8,103 bases of DNA, taken from the NCBI GenBank assembly GCA_903897205.1, contig CAIUAS010000257.1, positions 1-8,103 of the forward strand, in the 5' to 3' direction. Within the stretch, counting starts at the first letter, position 1. Each line of letters begins with the position of its first letter. Both the position numbers and the translations under genes were made by a program. The notes below the pieces were generated by a model. The model worked only from the letters and a program-made list of their open reading frames with translations. It was not told the DNA's origin and searched no databases. Below are positions 1 through 7,219 of this stretch, piece by piece. Source of the DNA: an uncultured Gammaproteobacteria bacterium. Lineage in GTDB: Bacteria; Pseudomonadota; Gammaproteobacteria; CAIUAS01.

Positions 1-1284
1 GTTCATGTAGACGATACGGCGAATATCAATTTTACGGCCTTATTAAATAAGTTTAACTACAAAAATTGCGTAAGCGTTACTTTGGCAGGCGGAGTTAAAG
101 ACAGTGCCACGTCTAAAGCCAAGCTTGAAAATATCATTAATGAATTATCCAAAACAGCTTTTGAATTTAAAATTAATATTGTCATTGAGTCACAAAAATT
201 AATGTCCTGCAACGAATTCAAGCAAGAAGATAGATATGAATTTGTTTATAATAAAATACTTGAAAAAGCTAATATACTGAGCAAATATCTTTACGACAAG
301 CCAATTAATATTGGCGACTATCCGCAAGTTAAAATAATCGACCTTAAAGAACGCGCAGTAAACGAATCGCAGTTATTACAATCATTAATAGTATTGCTGA
401 TTAATATTACTGAAATGCCAAAAAAATCTATGCGCGATCAATCTGCAATGTTTGAAAAAATATTCAAAGAACATGTGAAAAATGAAGAAGATTTTAAAAA
501 ATTATTACCGCAAGTGTTCAGCCAAGCAGGATTCAATTTTTTTGACATAAGCTACAGCGCCAAAAAAATCTATCGAGACACTAAACTGGTAAACTTTGTG
601 TTTAATATAGAAACCGGAGCTATACATGCTATCAGCAGCTTAGAAAAAACACCGCACGATGCCATTCGCGATGTAGTAGCTTTAGATAAAGACCAAAAGC
701 CAAAGTATTTTTTAGGCTACGATGGTAAAGAAGAAAAATATTTCATTCCAACATTGAGTAAAATATTTATTGACACATGTTCAGAATATCAATCTTCTCT
801 TACACAAAAAGTAGTTGAAGACGCTGTCATTGCGAAATTTGCAAAAACCATTAGAGTCGAAAATCACGTCCCTACTTTAAATGTCTTGGCACGCTTTATT
901 AAATATCAAATCGTTAGTAATCAAAATAATAATATAGCGCCCGCCTCTGCGATAACAGCCTTTTTTAAGCACAGCAAAACAGTGGGTGAATTTTATAAAA
1001 CCACAGAGAATATCTCCTCAGCAAATCTAATTATTTTAAATGAAAAAATAGGATTTAGCTTTGTCGCAAAAATGCGTTTTCATCCTGAATATACGTTAGA
1101 TGCTGTTTTACTTTGTGACTCAGAACAAAAGGCCTTAACCGTTAAAGCTAAATTAGATGAATTAAAAATAGTCAGTAAATTAATTTGTTTTAAAATGGAT
1201 AAGTACTATGTGTGCGTCCCTGCAATTAATGTAGGCATTTATGCAGACGCTATCGCCTGTCACAATCCTGCCCTTAAAAGATAG
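1..1284 (+). CDS. Unassigned protein, C-terminal part (5' end outside window)
   Basis: The reading frame is open from base 1 and ends at TAG 1282-1284, giving 427 visible residues. The first possible start inside the window is a TTG at 82, but the frame has no stop upstream of it and no good ribosome site precedes it, so the true start probably lies to the left. I do not recognise the family. The visible N-terminus reads like an alternating beta/alpha fold: a hydrophobic strand ending in a glycine pair (VTLAGG, visible residues 37-42), a long helix, then a second strand (INIVIESQKL). No signal peptide, membrane segment or classical catalytic motif is evident. The middle is charged and lysine-rich; the C-terminal 100 residues are again beta/alpha-like with cysteines. 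Composition is AT-rich, unlike the genes to its right. A cytoplasmic enzyme or an effector are both possible, and I cannot choose. It converges on the glycosyltransferase gene. Confidence 0.8.
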   Translation, partial: VHVDDTANINFTALLNKFNYKNCVSVTLAGGVKDSATSKAKLENIINELSKTAFEFKINIVIESQKLMSCNEFKQEDRYEFVYNKILEKANILSKYLYDKPINIGDYPQVKIIDLKERAVNESQLLQSLIVLLINITEMPKKSMRDQSAMFEKIFKEHVKNEEDFKKLLPQVFSQAGFNFFDISYSAKKIYRDTKLVNFVFNIETGAIHAISSLEKTPHDAIRDVVALDKDQKPKYFLGYDGKEEKYFIPTLSKIFIDTCSEYQSSLTQKVVEDAVIAKFAKTIRVENHVPTLNVLARFIKYQIVSNQNNNIAPASAITAFFKHSKTVGEFYKTTENISSANLIILNEKIGFSFVAKMRFHPEYTLDAVLLCDSEQKALTVKAKLDELKIVSKLICFKMDKYYVCVPAINVGIYADAIACHNPALKR

Positions 1285-1307
1285 AAAATACTTCCTCAAG
1301 CTAGCGT

Positions 1308-1338
1308 AGCCGCGACGACGCAAAACGACATCGCGGTT
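1308..1338 (+). terminator. Possible intrinsic terminator in the convergent gap
   Basis: Arms AGCCGCGA (1308-1315) and TCGCGGTT (1331-1338) pair over 8 bp with one G-T wobble, around a 15-base loop. A short weak T-rich tail (ATTT) follows. It lies 23 bases after the stop of the left-hand gene, the right place to end its transcript. The U tract is poor, so it may be a Rho-assisted or stabilising hairpin. The remainder of the 109-base gap shows nothing else clear. Confidence 0.4.
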
Positions 1339-1393
1339 ATTTAATGTGTGTGTGATTCATAGACATCGTTTCAATTAAAAGGTGAATACTGTC

Positions 1394-2926
1394 TCATTTA
1401 AAATTTGGCACAAACGCAACCGCTGCATCCTGATCTTTTGTTTTTAACACACGGTCGCCCAGCGTTCCTGGCGAAATAATAATTTGATAACCTTTAAAAT
1501 AAGGTTTTAATTTTTCCAAATACATCTTACGTGTAACAAAAATAGTATCTGGCTGATGTGTTAAGATTATCGGCCAGCTTTTTACAAAATCTTGAGCGGT
1601 ATAATTTTCACGAATTTTTAAATGGTTAGGTCCTTGTTCCGGTAAACCTAAAATTTTTATGGGTTTTGCCGGGTTTAAATAGAAGGTTAATTTACTGCGG
1701 GCATCTAAAAAAACAATATTCCAATCTGACCAGGGCCGAATGTGGCTTGCTTGCGTTTGCAATGTTTTGCCAAAAGCGCGACTGCCACCATAATAATAAA
1801 GTGGCTGAATTACTCCAAAATTTAAGAATAATAAAATAAAACTGACGATAGCCATGATGCCTGCATAACGATAGCGTTTCGCTAAGGTTGCCGCTCCTGA
1901 GGCTATCCATTCAGCTGTCATTAATGTTGCAAACGGCACTAATGGCAAGGTGTAATAATTGCGGCGTGATCCACTTAACGTGAAAAATAAAAATATTAAT
2001 AGCGTACTCCATACCATCCATTTTGCCTTCCAACTCATGGCTTGCCAGCGGTTGCGCAATGCCATTAAAGCAGGAATAAAAAAGAACGCCCAAGGCAACA
2101 TATAAACGGGCAAGTATTCAAGATAAGTATAGATAGGCCCTTTATGATCAAAGGGATCAAAGTAACGTACTACATTTTCTCGGTACACTTCATACAAACC
2201 ACTTTCAGCATAATGCTGACCACCAAAATGCGTCGACGCCCAAAAAGGCAATACATAAACCAGCATTGCTGGAATCAATGCAGGAATTAAACTCAGCTTT
2301 AAATGCATTTTCCAGCGATTATCTTTTATTAAATCGGGCAAGATCGCTATTAATGGAATTACAGCGCCTAATAATCCTTTTAATAAAGAAGTAACGGCAA
2401 TAATTAAAAAGAAAATGGTGTAATTGAATAACCCGGGTTGTTCACGTTTAGCAAAATACCAAACAATGGCTAACAGCGTTCCTGCTAAATTCAGCATATC
2501 GGAATTGGCAACTCGTCCCCAAAAAATAAAATAGAACGTGGTTATCAACATCCAACCGGCAATTAAACCGGTCTTTTTATTAACTAAGTGATGACCCAAC
2601 CAATAAACGCAATAAATAGTGGTTATCCCTGCTAATGCCGGAGATAAGCGCAACGCCCACGTGGACAATCCTCCTATTAATTTACTGAATGCAATCATCA
2701 ACCAATAAGAAAGCAAGGGCTTATCATAATAAGCATGCTCAGCAAGATACGGGTGTAAATAATCGCCACTATAAATCATATACCAACTAATGTTGGCCCA
2801 ACGCCATTCCTGCGTCCACAAATCACGTGCGCCCAACATAAATAACAGCATAATAGCGGCTGCTATTAACATAAATTTTACGCTAGCAGGAATATCCCAA
2901 AGACGATTGCTGATTGATGTTTTCAT
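1394..2926 (-). CDS. GT83/ArnT-like polytopic membrane glycosyltransferase
   Basis: A 510-residue inner-membrane protein of the PMT_2/ArnT type. It would move a sugar from an undecaprenyl-phosphate carrier to an envelope acceptor, in ArnT 4-amino-4-deoxy-L-arabinose to lipid A. A first membrane segment (about 18-31) is followed by the periplasmic loop signature DLWTQEWRWA (35-44), then GDY (54-56) and YDKPLLSYWL (67-76). The segment GRVANSDML (137-145) and the family-typical SGSRRNYYTLPLVPF (318-332) follow. Roughly ten to twelve hydrophobic helices reach to about residue 375, with a soluble C-terminal domain of about 130 residues. E40 of the acidic loop motif is present, but the usual neighbouring acidic residue is Q39. 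An in-frame stop four codons upstream limits the start to this ATG; only a weak AAGAG lies 14 bases before it. The start is 23 bases after prfC, so co-transcription is likely. No arn biosynthesis genes are adjacent, so the donor sugar is unknown. Confidence 0.85.
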   Translation of the reverse strand: MKTSISNRLWDIPASVKFMLIAAAIMLLFMLGARDLWTQEWRWANISWYMIYSGDYLHPYLAEHAYYDKPLLSYWLMIAFSKLIGGLSTWALRLSPALAGITTIYCVYWLGHHLVNKKTGLIAGWMLITTFYFIFWGRVANSDMLNLAGTLLAIVWYFAKREQPGLFNYTIFFLIIAVTSLLKGLLGAVIPLIAILPDLIKDNRWKMHLKLSLIPALIPAMLVYVLPFWASTHFGGQHYAESGLYEVYRENVVRYFDPFDHKGPIYTYLEYLPVYMLPWAFFFIPALMALRNRWQAMSWKAKWMVWSTLLIFLFFTLSGSRRNYYTLPLVPFATLMTAEWIASGAATLAKRYRYAGIMAIVSFILLFLNFGVIQPLYYYGGSRAFGKTLQTQASHIRPWSDWNIVFLDARSKLTFYLNPAKPIKILGLPEQGPNHLKIRENYTAQDFVKSWPIILTHQPDTIFVTRKMYLEKLKPYFKGYQIIISPGTLGDRVLKTKDQDAAVAFVPNFK

Positions 2927-2949
2927 AACAAATAATTATTTACTCTTAA

Positions 2950-4521
2950 TTAATGTTCTCGTGTTTCCAAGAACTTTACTTCAGGCCAACGTTCAAGCAT
3001 TAGATTTAAATTGACGCGGGTCGGCGCGAGATAAGTTAATTGATCGCTACCATCTAAGGCAAGTTGATCATGTGCCTTTTGCTTAAATTCCTCAAAACGC
3101 TTTGGATTATCACTTTGCACCCAGCGCGCCACATACACATTAATATTTTCATAAGCGCAATCGACGTTATATTCATGTTTTAATCGATAAGCGACCACAT
3201 CGAATTGCAAAATGCCTACCGCACCTAAAATAAGATCATTGCTATTTAGCGGACGAAATATTTGGGTTGCACCTTCTTCAGATAACTGAGTAAGACCTTT
3301 TAATAAAGCCTTGGCCTTAAGTGGATCTCTTAAACGAACGCGGCGAAATAATTCCGGCGCAAAATGTGGAATGCCTAAAAACCGCAGATTTTCACCGGCA
3401 GTAAACGTATCACCAATTTGAATAGTTCCATGATTATGCAAACCAATAATATCGCCAGGCCAAGCTTCTTCAACATGTTCACGCTGCCCGGCCATAAAAG
3501 TAAGTGCATTATTAATTTGCACCTCACGATTAATACGCCCTTGGCGCATTTTCATGCCTTTTTCATAATGACCTGAGCAAACGCGCATAAAAGCAATGCG
3601 ATCACGATGCGCGGGATCCATATTCGCTTGGATCTTAAATACAAAACCAGTAAAGTTAGGTTCGTCCGGCTGTACCATGCGCACATCCGTTGCACGCGGC
3701 AAGGGAGAAGGAGCATATTCAACAAACGCATTTAATAATTCCCTAACTCCAAAATTATTAATGGCCGAACCAAAAAACACCGGGCTTAAAGTACCCGCAA
3801 GATAGGCCTGTCGATCAAAAGCATGACTGGCTCCCTGTACTAATTCCAATTCATCACGGAGTTCCTGCGCCAAATAACCTAATGCTTCATCTAATTGTGG
3901 ATTAGTTAATCCTTCAATTTTTGCAACCTCTTGCACTTTTAAATTTTGACCATGGCGATATAAATACACGGCATCTTCTAATAGATGATAAATCCCTTTA
4001 AATTGCTTTCCCATACCAATTGGCCAGGTAACGGGGGCGCATTGAATCTTAAAAACCTGTTCAATTTCATCTAACAATTCAATCGGCGAACGGCATTCGC
4101 GATCTAATTTATTAATAAACGTTAAAATCGGCATGTGCCGACCCCGACAAATTTCTAATAATTTAATCGTACGCTCTTCCACACCTTTGGCGGCATCAAT
4201 CACCATTAAAGCAGAATCGACTGCCGTTAAGGTACGATAGGTATCTTCAGAAAAATCTTCATGGCCTGGAGTATCTAATAAATTGACGATACGGCCCTGA
4301 TAAGGAAATTGCATCACCGAGGTCGTAACCGAAATACCACGCTGCTTTTCCAGTTCCATCCAATCCGATGTCGCATGACGGGCAGATTTGCGCGCCTTGA
4401 CAGTGCCTGCTAATTGAATGGCACCACCAAATAATAGTAACTTCTCAGTCAGGGTAGTTTTGCCAGCGTCAGGGTGAGAAACAATAGCGAATGTCCGGCG
4501 GCTGTTAATATGATCGTTCAT
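2950..4521 (-). CDS. prfC: Peptide chain release factor 3 (RF3)
   Basis: A translational GTPase of 523 residues, close to the 529 of E. coli RF3. In the cytoplasm it recycles RF1/RF2 from the ribosome after peptide release, using GTP. All GTP-binding motifs are visible: the P-loop HPDAGKTT (16-23), the switch I segment RGISVTTS (61-68), DTPGHEDF (83-90), NKLD (137-140) and the G5 region GSAIN (251-255). The following VRELLNAFVEYAPSPLPR (259-276) is typical of RF3 and separates it from EF-G and TypA. Domains II and III occupy the rest and look complete. A TGA three codons upstream fixes the ATG at 4521 as the first possible start; the ribosome site is weak (GAAA). The glycosyltransferase gene follows after 23 bases. 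No truncation or odd residue was seen, and the gene is more G+C-rich than the window edges, as expected for a core gene. Confidence 0.97.
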   Translation of the reverse strand: MNDHINSRRTFAIVSHPDAGKTTLTEKLLLFGGAIQLAGTVKARKSARHATSDWMELEKQRGISVTTSVMQFPYQGRIVNLLDTPGHEDFSEDTYRTLTAVDSALMVIDAAKGVEERTIKLLEICRGRHMPILTFINKLDRECRSPIELLDEIEQVFKIQCAPVTWPIGMGKQFKGIYHLLEDAVYLYRHGQNLKVQEVAKIEGLTNPQLDEALGYLAQELRDELELVQGASHAFDRQAYLAGTLSPVFFGSAINNFGVRELLNAFVEYAPSPLPRATDVRMVQPDEPNFTGFVFKIQANMDPAHRDRIAFMRVCSGHYEKGMKMRQGRINREVQINNALTFMAGQREHVEEAWPGDIIGLHNHGTIQIGDTFTAGENLRFLGIPHFAPELFRRVRLRDPLKAKALLKGLTQLSEEGATQIFRPLNSNDLILGAVGILQFDVVAYRLKHEYNVDCAYENINVYVARWVQSDNPKRFEEFKQKAHDQLALDGSDQLTYLAPTRVNLNLMLERWPEVKFLETREH

Positions 4522-4558
4522 GATTTTTCAAGTTTTTGCTGATATTTTTAGTGCCGTT

Positions 4559-4586
4559 ACTGTATCACGTTAAAAAAAATCAGCAA
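4559..4586 (-). promoter_or_regulatory. Candidate promoter of prfC
   Basis: Read on the minus strand, TTGCTG (4586-4581) and TACAGT (4564-4559) are separated by 16 bases and would place the transcript start about 30 bases before the prfC ATG. The matches are only 3/6 and 4/6 to the sigma-70 boxes. The site also lies inside an imperfect inverted repeat (4535-4587). Position supports it more than sequence does. Confidence 0.25.
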
Positions 4587-4607
4587 ATACTTACTACTGC
4601 ACCGTTT

Positions 4608-4631
4608 GCGCCAGCTTAATTAGGCTGGCGC
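4608..4631 (-). terminator. Perfect 8-bp hairpin just after the GH5 stop
   Basis: GCGCCAGC (4608-4615) and GCTGGCGC (4624-4631) are perfect inverted copies around an 8-base loop, 7 bases beyond the GH5 stop codon. Position and G+C-rich stem suggest transcript termination or 3'-end protection. On the minus strand no U tract follows the stem directly; a run of eight T lies only about 28 bases further on (4579-4572). On the plus strand a T-rich stretch follows. It may therefore be a Rho-stabilised end rather than a standard intrinsic terminator. Confidence 0.5.
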
Positions 4632-4638
4632 TGTTGGT

Positions 4639-6321
4639 TTATTTTGAAAGGCTAGCTGATGGTTGTAGATATTTACTTAATACTTCCGTCATTAGGTTAT
4701 TACCTTGGCCTGGCGCAATTCCATAGCCTTGCGTATATTGCGGTGTGCCATTACCACCATAAACATTATCGTCTTCTGCCTGCAAGAAATTAAAGGCACC
4801 AAAACCCGTATAACCATGTTTATTGGCTCGCCAAGTCGTCCAACCAATAAATCCACCGTTCACTGGGTTTTGTGGATTATAGGCATGTTCATTAACATAC
4901 TGCAGCATGTAATTCATATCTTGGCTACAAGTTGCATTATCGGCAGCACCAAATTCACCTAAAAATACTTTCATACTATTAGTTTTTAACCAATTGCCAA
5001 AAACATCCGTACCTTTAGCATCGGTTAGGGCAAGTTTTTGTTCAAACTCAGCATAGGAACTAAACTGCTGACACACCGAATGCGTACCGCTCCAATTTGA
5101 ATCAAAGTACTGATGCATATCAATGGCGATATTAGATAAGTCACTTACGCCTGCCGATGCTAAATTGGCAGCAGTAAATACCGAACCATTAGGTAAATCA
5201 GCAGCGGATGGAGATTCAGTTACCCAACCATGCAAGGGATCCCAATAATCGCCACTGAGCAATATGAGATTGGTGATGCCTTGATTTCTGATAGCTTTGA
5301 TTGCACCCACTTCAGCGGTAAATAAATCTTCCACCTTTAATTGTTGGGCAGGTATATTATCGATTGAAAAAGGTTCATTCATTAATTCAAAGACTAACTG
5401 CTTTGGATACTGTTTGGCTAAAGGCGCAAATTTGGTAGCTACCATATTCCAAATTGAGGCCAATTGATCCGCAGTAACTAATTGGCATTGATTGCCAGCG
5501 GTGCCCGCGTTAGTCGGTTCATTGCCCTGACCTACGCTTGTTCCCGTAGCACAAAAACGCATGTAATTATGTAAATCTAAATCGACATTCAAACCGCTGC
5601 TTAAATATTTTTGCACGGTATCATAAACGGCATCTAGATACATTTGGTTAATGGTGCCACTCTTTGGATCATGACTTTCCACTGCATTATGCGCATCGCT
5701 TAATAAATATTCCCAACGCATGGGTAAGCGAACCATATTCATTCCCTGTGCAGCAAAATAGCGCACATCAGGCAAATCAGGATGCTGAAATAAAGCATCT
5801 AAAAAAGTACCATCATATTCTAAGCCTGAAACATTAATACCCCGGAAAGCCACACCACTATTATAAGTGGCAACTTTTGGCAAGGTAACGGGTTGGCCGG
5901 CGTTGGGGCCAGCGGAATAAACCTGCGTCATGGTTTTGTAGCTAATGTTCATGTTTCCAGTAGCATCTAGTTCGCACTGGTAAGGAAACCAACTAGCGCC
6001 AATAGTGCATTGCTTCGCCCATGTAGAAACAGACACGTAAGAAAGATATCCGCCTGCTGTTAATTTACCAGAACCATCCCCTACTAGCTCTTGACAGCCA
6101 CCATTCGCATCATACTGATTAGTGGCACAAACCAAATAACCACAATAACCACTAACCTGCGCGCTTTGCCCTGGCGCTATTTGCTGCGGACAAGTGCCGC
6201 TACTTGATTTAAGGTTAAAATAAAAAGGGGATTTATTAACAATCGTATCAGCATATGACACACTGATATTTAACGCGCTCAGCGCGATTAAACCACTGGT
6301 GATCAAAGAGATTTTTTTCAT
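4639..6321 (-). CDS. Secreted GH5 endoglucanase (cellulase) with extra N-terminal module
   Basis: A 560-residue exported glycoside hydrolase expected to cut internal beta-1,4-glucosidic bonds. Residues 1-24 form a signal peptide with a likely cut after SYA. Residues 25 to about 150 are a beta-rich module with six cysteines (C44, C60, C65, C76, C105, C116) that I cannot assign. The GH5 barrel follows: FRGINVSGLEY (159-169), MVRLPMRWEY (196-205) with R198, DLHNYMR (249-255), the acid/base ELMNEP (312-317; E316), DMHQYFD (401-407), the nucleophile LGEFG (454-458; E456) and GWTTW (493-497). All expected catalytic residues are present. The order of motifs resembles subfamily GH5_5, common in fungi and some bacteria. 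The L. pneumophila endoglucanase CelA, a type II secretion substrate, is a known functional parallel; orthology is not shown here. TGGCGG six bases before the ATG is a usable ribosome site. Residues 258-282 form a glycine- and asparagine-rich loop, possibly closed by C257-C279. Confidence 0.92.
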   Translation of the reverse strand: MKKISLITSGLIALSALNISVSYADTIVNKSPFYFNLKSSSGTCPQQIAPGQSAQVSGYCGYLVCATNQYDANGGCQELVGDGSGKLTAGGYLSYVSVSTWAKQCTIGASWFPYQCELDATGNMNISYKTMTQVYSAGPNAGQPVTLPKVATYNSGVAFRGINVSGLEYDGTFLDALFQHPDLPDVRYFAAQGMNMVRLPMRWEYLLSDAHNAVESHDPKSGTINQMYLDAVYDTVQKYLSSGLNVDLDLHNYMRFCATGTSVGQGNEPTNAGTAGNQCQLVTADQLASIWNMVATKFAPLAKQYPKQLVFELMNEPFSIDNIPAQQLKVEDLFTAEVGAIKAIRNQGITNLILLSGDYWDPLHGWVTESPSAADLPNGSVFTAANLASAGVSDLSNIAIDMHQYFDSNWSGTHSVCQQFSSYAEFEQKLALTDAKGTDVFGNWLKTNSMKVFLGEFGAADNATCSQDMNYMLQYVNEHAYNPQNPVNGGFIGWTTWRANKHGYTGFGAFNFLQAEDDNVYGGNGTPQYTQGYGIAPGQGNNLMTEVLSKYLQPSASLSK

Positions 6322-6327
6322 ACATTA

Positions 6328-6333
6328 CCGCCA
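6328..6333 (-). promoter_or_regulatory. Ribosome binding site of the GH5 gene
   Basis: On the minus strand TGGCGG lies six bases before the ATG at 6321. It supports that start, which also gives a good signal peptide at the N-terminus. Confidence 0.55.
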
Positions 6334-6372
6334 TCTTTAAATGATATAATAAGAAACACTGACCCAAAACAC

Positions 6373-6392
6373 CTACAATGCAGTCATTGTAG
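6373..6392. promoter_or_regulatory. Perfect palindrome, candidate operator of the GH5 gene
   Basis: CTACAATG (6373-6380) and CATTGTAG (6385-6392) are exact inverted copies separated by four bases. The minus-strand reading of the right arm contains TACAAT, the predicted GH5 -10 box, so a dimeric repressor bound here would cover the promoter. A cruciform or an mRNA-leader hairpin are alternatives. No known operator consensus was recognised. Confidence 0.5.
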
Positions 6393-6415
6393 TATGCCTT
6401 CGATTAAAGCGACAA
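6386..6415 (-). promoter_or_regulatory. Candidate sigma-70 promoter of the GH5 gene
   Basis: On the minus strand TTGTCG (6415-6410, 4/6) and TACAAT (6391-6386, 5/6) are separated by 18 bases. Transcription would start near 6378, leaving a leader of about 57 bases before the ATG. The -10 box lies inside the palindrome at 6373-6392. Confidence 0.45.
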
Positions 6416-6464
6416 CTGTCATTTTTAACAGTCTGAAAGTATGCGAATAAATCTTTAGATAGGA

Positions 6465-6495
6465 AGTTATTCCCACTGTTTCAGCGAGAATAACT
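6465..6495 (-). terminator. Hairpin downstream of sodC
   Basis: AGTTATTC (6465-6472) and GAATAACT (6488-6495) pair perfectly over 8 bp around a 15-base loop, starting 11 bases beyond the sodC stop. The stem is A+T-rich and no clear U tract follows on the minus strand, so it is a weak terminator or a 3'-protecting stem. Confidence 0.35.
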
Positions 6496-6506
6496 GAAAA
6501 ACTACT

Positions 6507-7004
6507 TTATTTTGCGGTTCCACAAGCAATTCTCGCACCACCACCGCCTAAGGGTGGATGATCGGAATAATTATCACCACCTGCGTGGATCATTAATGCG
6601 TGGTTTTTTAAATCAACTTCTTTTAAACGCGGCGCAAGTATAGGTAAAGTAGCATTGCCTTCTTTATCTACATATAGCGCTGGCATATCACCTAAGTGAC
6701 CTGCATTATAAGGCCCCAAGTGTTTACCTGTTTTTTCGGGATCTAAATGACCGCCTGCCGCCATGCCATTATCTTCACAGGAAGAATTTTGATGCACATG
6801 AAAACCATGCAGGCCAGGCGTCAACCCTGTCAAATGCGGTGTAAGCACTAAACCATAAGGACTATCTGTAGCACTGATGGTTCCAATTTCTTTGCCATGT
6901 CCTTGCGGAGCAACTAAATACATGGGGATGGTTGTCTCAGCATAAGCCAAAGGCACAACTAAAGAACAAGCTAATAAAAGTGAAATTTTTACGGATTTTT
7001 TCAT
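6507..7004 (-). CDS. sodC: Periplasmic Cu,Zn superoxide dismutase
   Basis: A 165-residue precursor that converts superoxide to hydrogen peroxide and oxygen in the periplasm. Residues 1-22 are a signal peptide ending AYA. The copper ligands H69 and H71 lie in HGFHVH (66-71), with H86 as the bridging histidine in GGHLDP and H140 as the fourth. The zinc set H86, H95, H103 and D106 lies in KHLGPYNAGHLGD (94-106), spaced as in bacterial SodC. C76 and C161 would form the conserved disulfide. GGGGARIACG (153-162) is the family's C-terminal signature. The length and all ligands indicate a complete active enzyme. AAGGAG ten bases before the ATG supports the start. In intracellular bacteria such enzymes protect against the host oxidative burst. 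The gene is divergent from the OTU protease gene, with 215 bases between their starts. Confidence 0.97.
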   Translation of the reverse strand: MKKSVKISLLLACSLVVPLAYAETTIPMYLVAPQGHGKEIGTISATDSPYGLVLTPHLTGLTPGLHGFHVHQNSSCEDNGMAAGGHLDPEKTGKHLGPYNAGHLGDMPALYVDKEGNATLPILAPRLKEVDLKNHALMIHAGGDNYSDHPPLGGGGARIACGTAK

Positions 7005-7014
7005 ACTATTTTTT

Positions 7015-7020
7015 CTCCTT
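7015..7020 (-). promoter_or_regulatory. Strong ribosome binding site of sodC
   Basis: AAGGAG on the minus strand, ten bases before the ATG at 7004. It is the best Shine-Dalgarno match in the window and confirms the sodC start. Confidence 0.8.
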
Positions 7021-7075
7021 GCATTAAATAACTAACAAAATTAGTCTAACAGGGTTTATGAAATTAATTCATCCT

Positions 7076-7105
7076 AAAAAAAGCTATCGGCTTGATAGGC
7101 TTTTT
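7076..7105. terminator. Terminator-like hairpin inside the divergent sodC/OTU gap
   Basis: A run of seven A (7076-7082) leads into GC-TATC (7083-7088), a five-base loop and GATA-GGC (7094-7100), then five T (7101-7105). The stem extends through the A and T runs with one bulged base. This is the usual form of a bidirectional intrinsic terminator. It lies about 70 bases upstream of sodC and about 115 bases upstream of the OTU gene, where neither gene needs a terminator. A leader attenuator, the end of a small RNA or a remnant of a lost gene could explain it. Confidence 0.5.
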
Positions 7106-7112
7106 ATATTAG

Positions 7113-7140
7113 TTAATAGCTTTGATCACACTTTTATAAA
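7113..7140 (+). promoter_or_regulatory. Candidate promoter of the OTU protease gene
   Basis: TTAATA (7113-7118, 4/6) and TATAAA (7135-7140, 5/6) are separated by 16 bases, giving a leader of about 73 bases to the ATG at 7220. The region is A+T-rich, so chance matches are easy. It starts directly after the terminator-like hairpin, which would shield it from read-through from the left. Confidence 0.35.
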
Positions 7141-7210
7141 AACATTTATTCGTGCATTATTTGCGCCTAATAGTTAAATTGTCTCGCCAGCAAAAATAGC
7201 TTAAATTTTC

Positions 7211-7214
7211 GGAG
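7211..7214 (+). promoter_or_regulatory. Ribosome binding site of the OTU protease gene
   Basis: GGAG lies five bases before the ATG at 7220, and an in-frame TAA at 7202-7204 excludes any start further upstream. Together they fix the N-terminus. Confidence 0.7.
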
Positions 7215-7219
7215 TACCT

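Noticed and set aside
82..84. TTG as the start of the left-edge gene
   Set aside because: The frame is open through all 27 codons before it and no ribosome site precedes it, so it is more likely an internal leucine codon.
6392..6453. Repeated GTATGC (6392-6397 and 6439-6444) in the sodC-GH5 gap
   Set aside because: Six bases are too short to be meaningful, and the flanking sequence is not shared.
6965..6970. Lipoprotein signal in SodC (LLAC, residues 10-13)
   Set aside because: The cysteine at residue 13 leaves too short a hydrophobic segment before it, and a normal signal-peptidase I site (AYA, 20-22) is present.
7107..7130. PmrA-type tandem TTAAT box before the OTU gene, as known for some Legionella effector genes
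   Set aside because: Only one TTAAT half is present (7113-7117); no second copy stands at the expected 11-base spacing.
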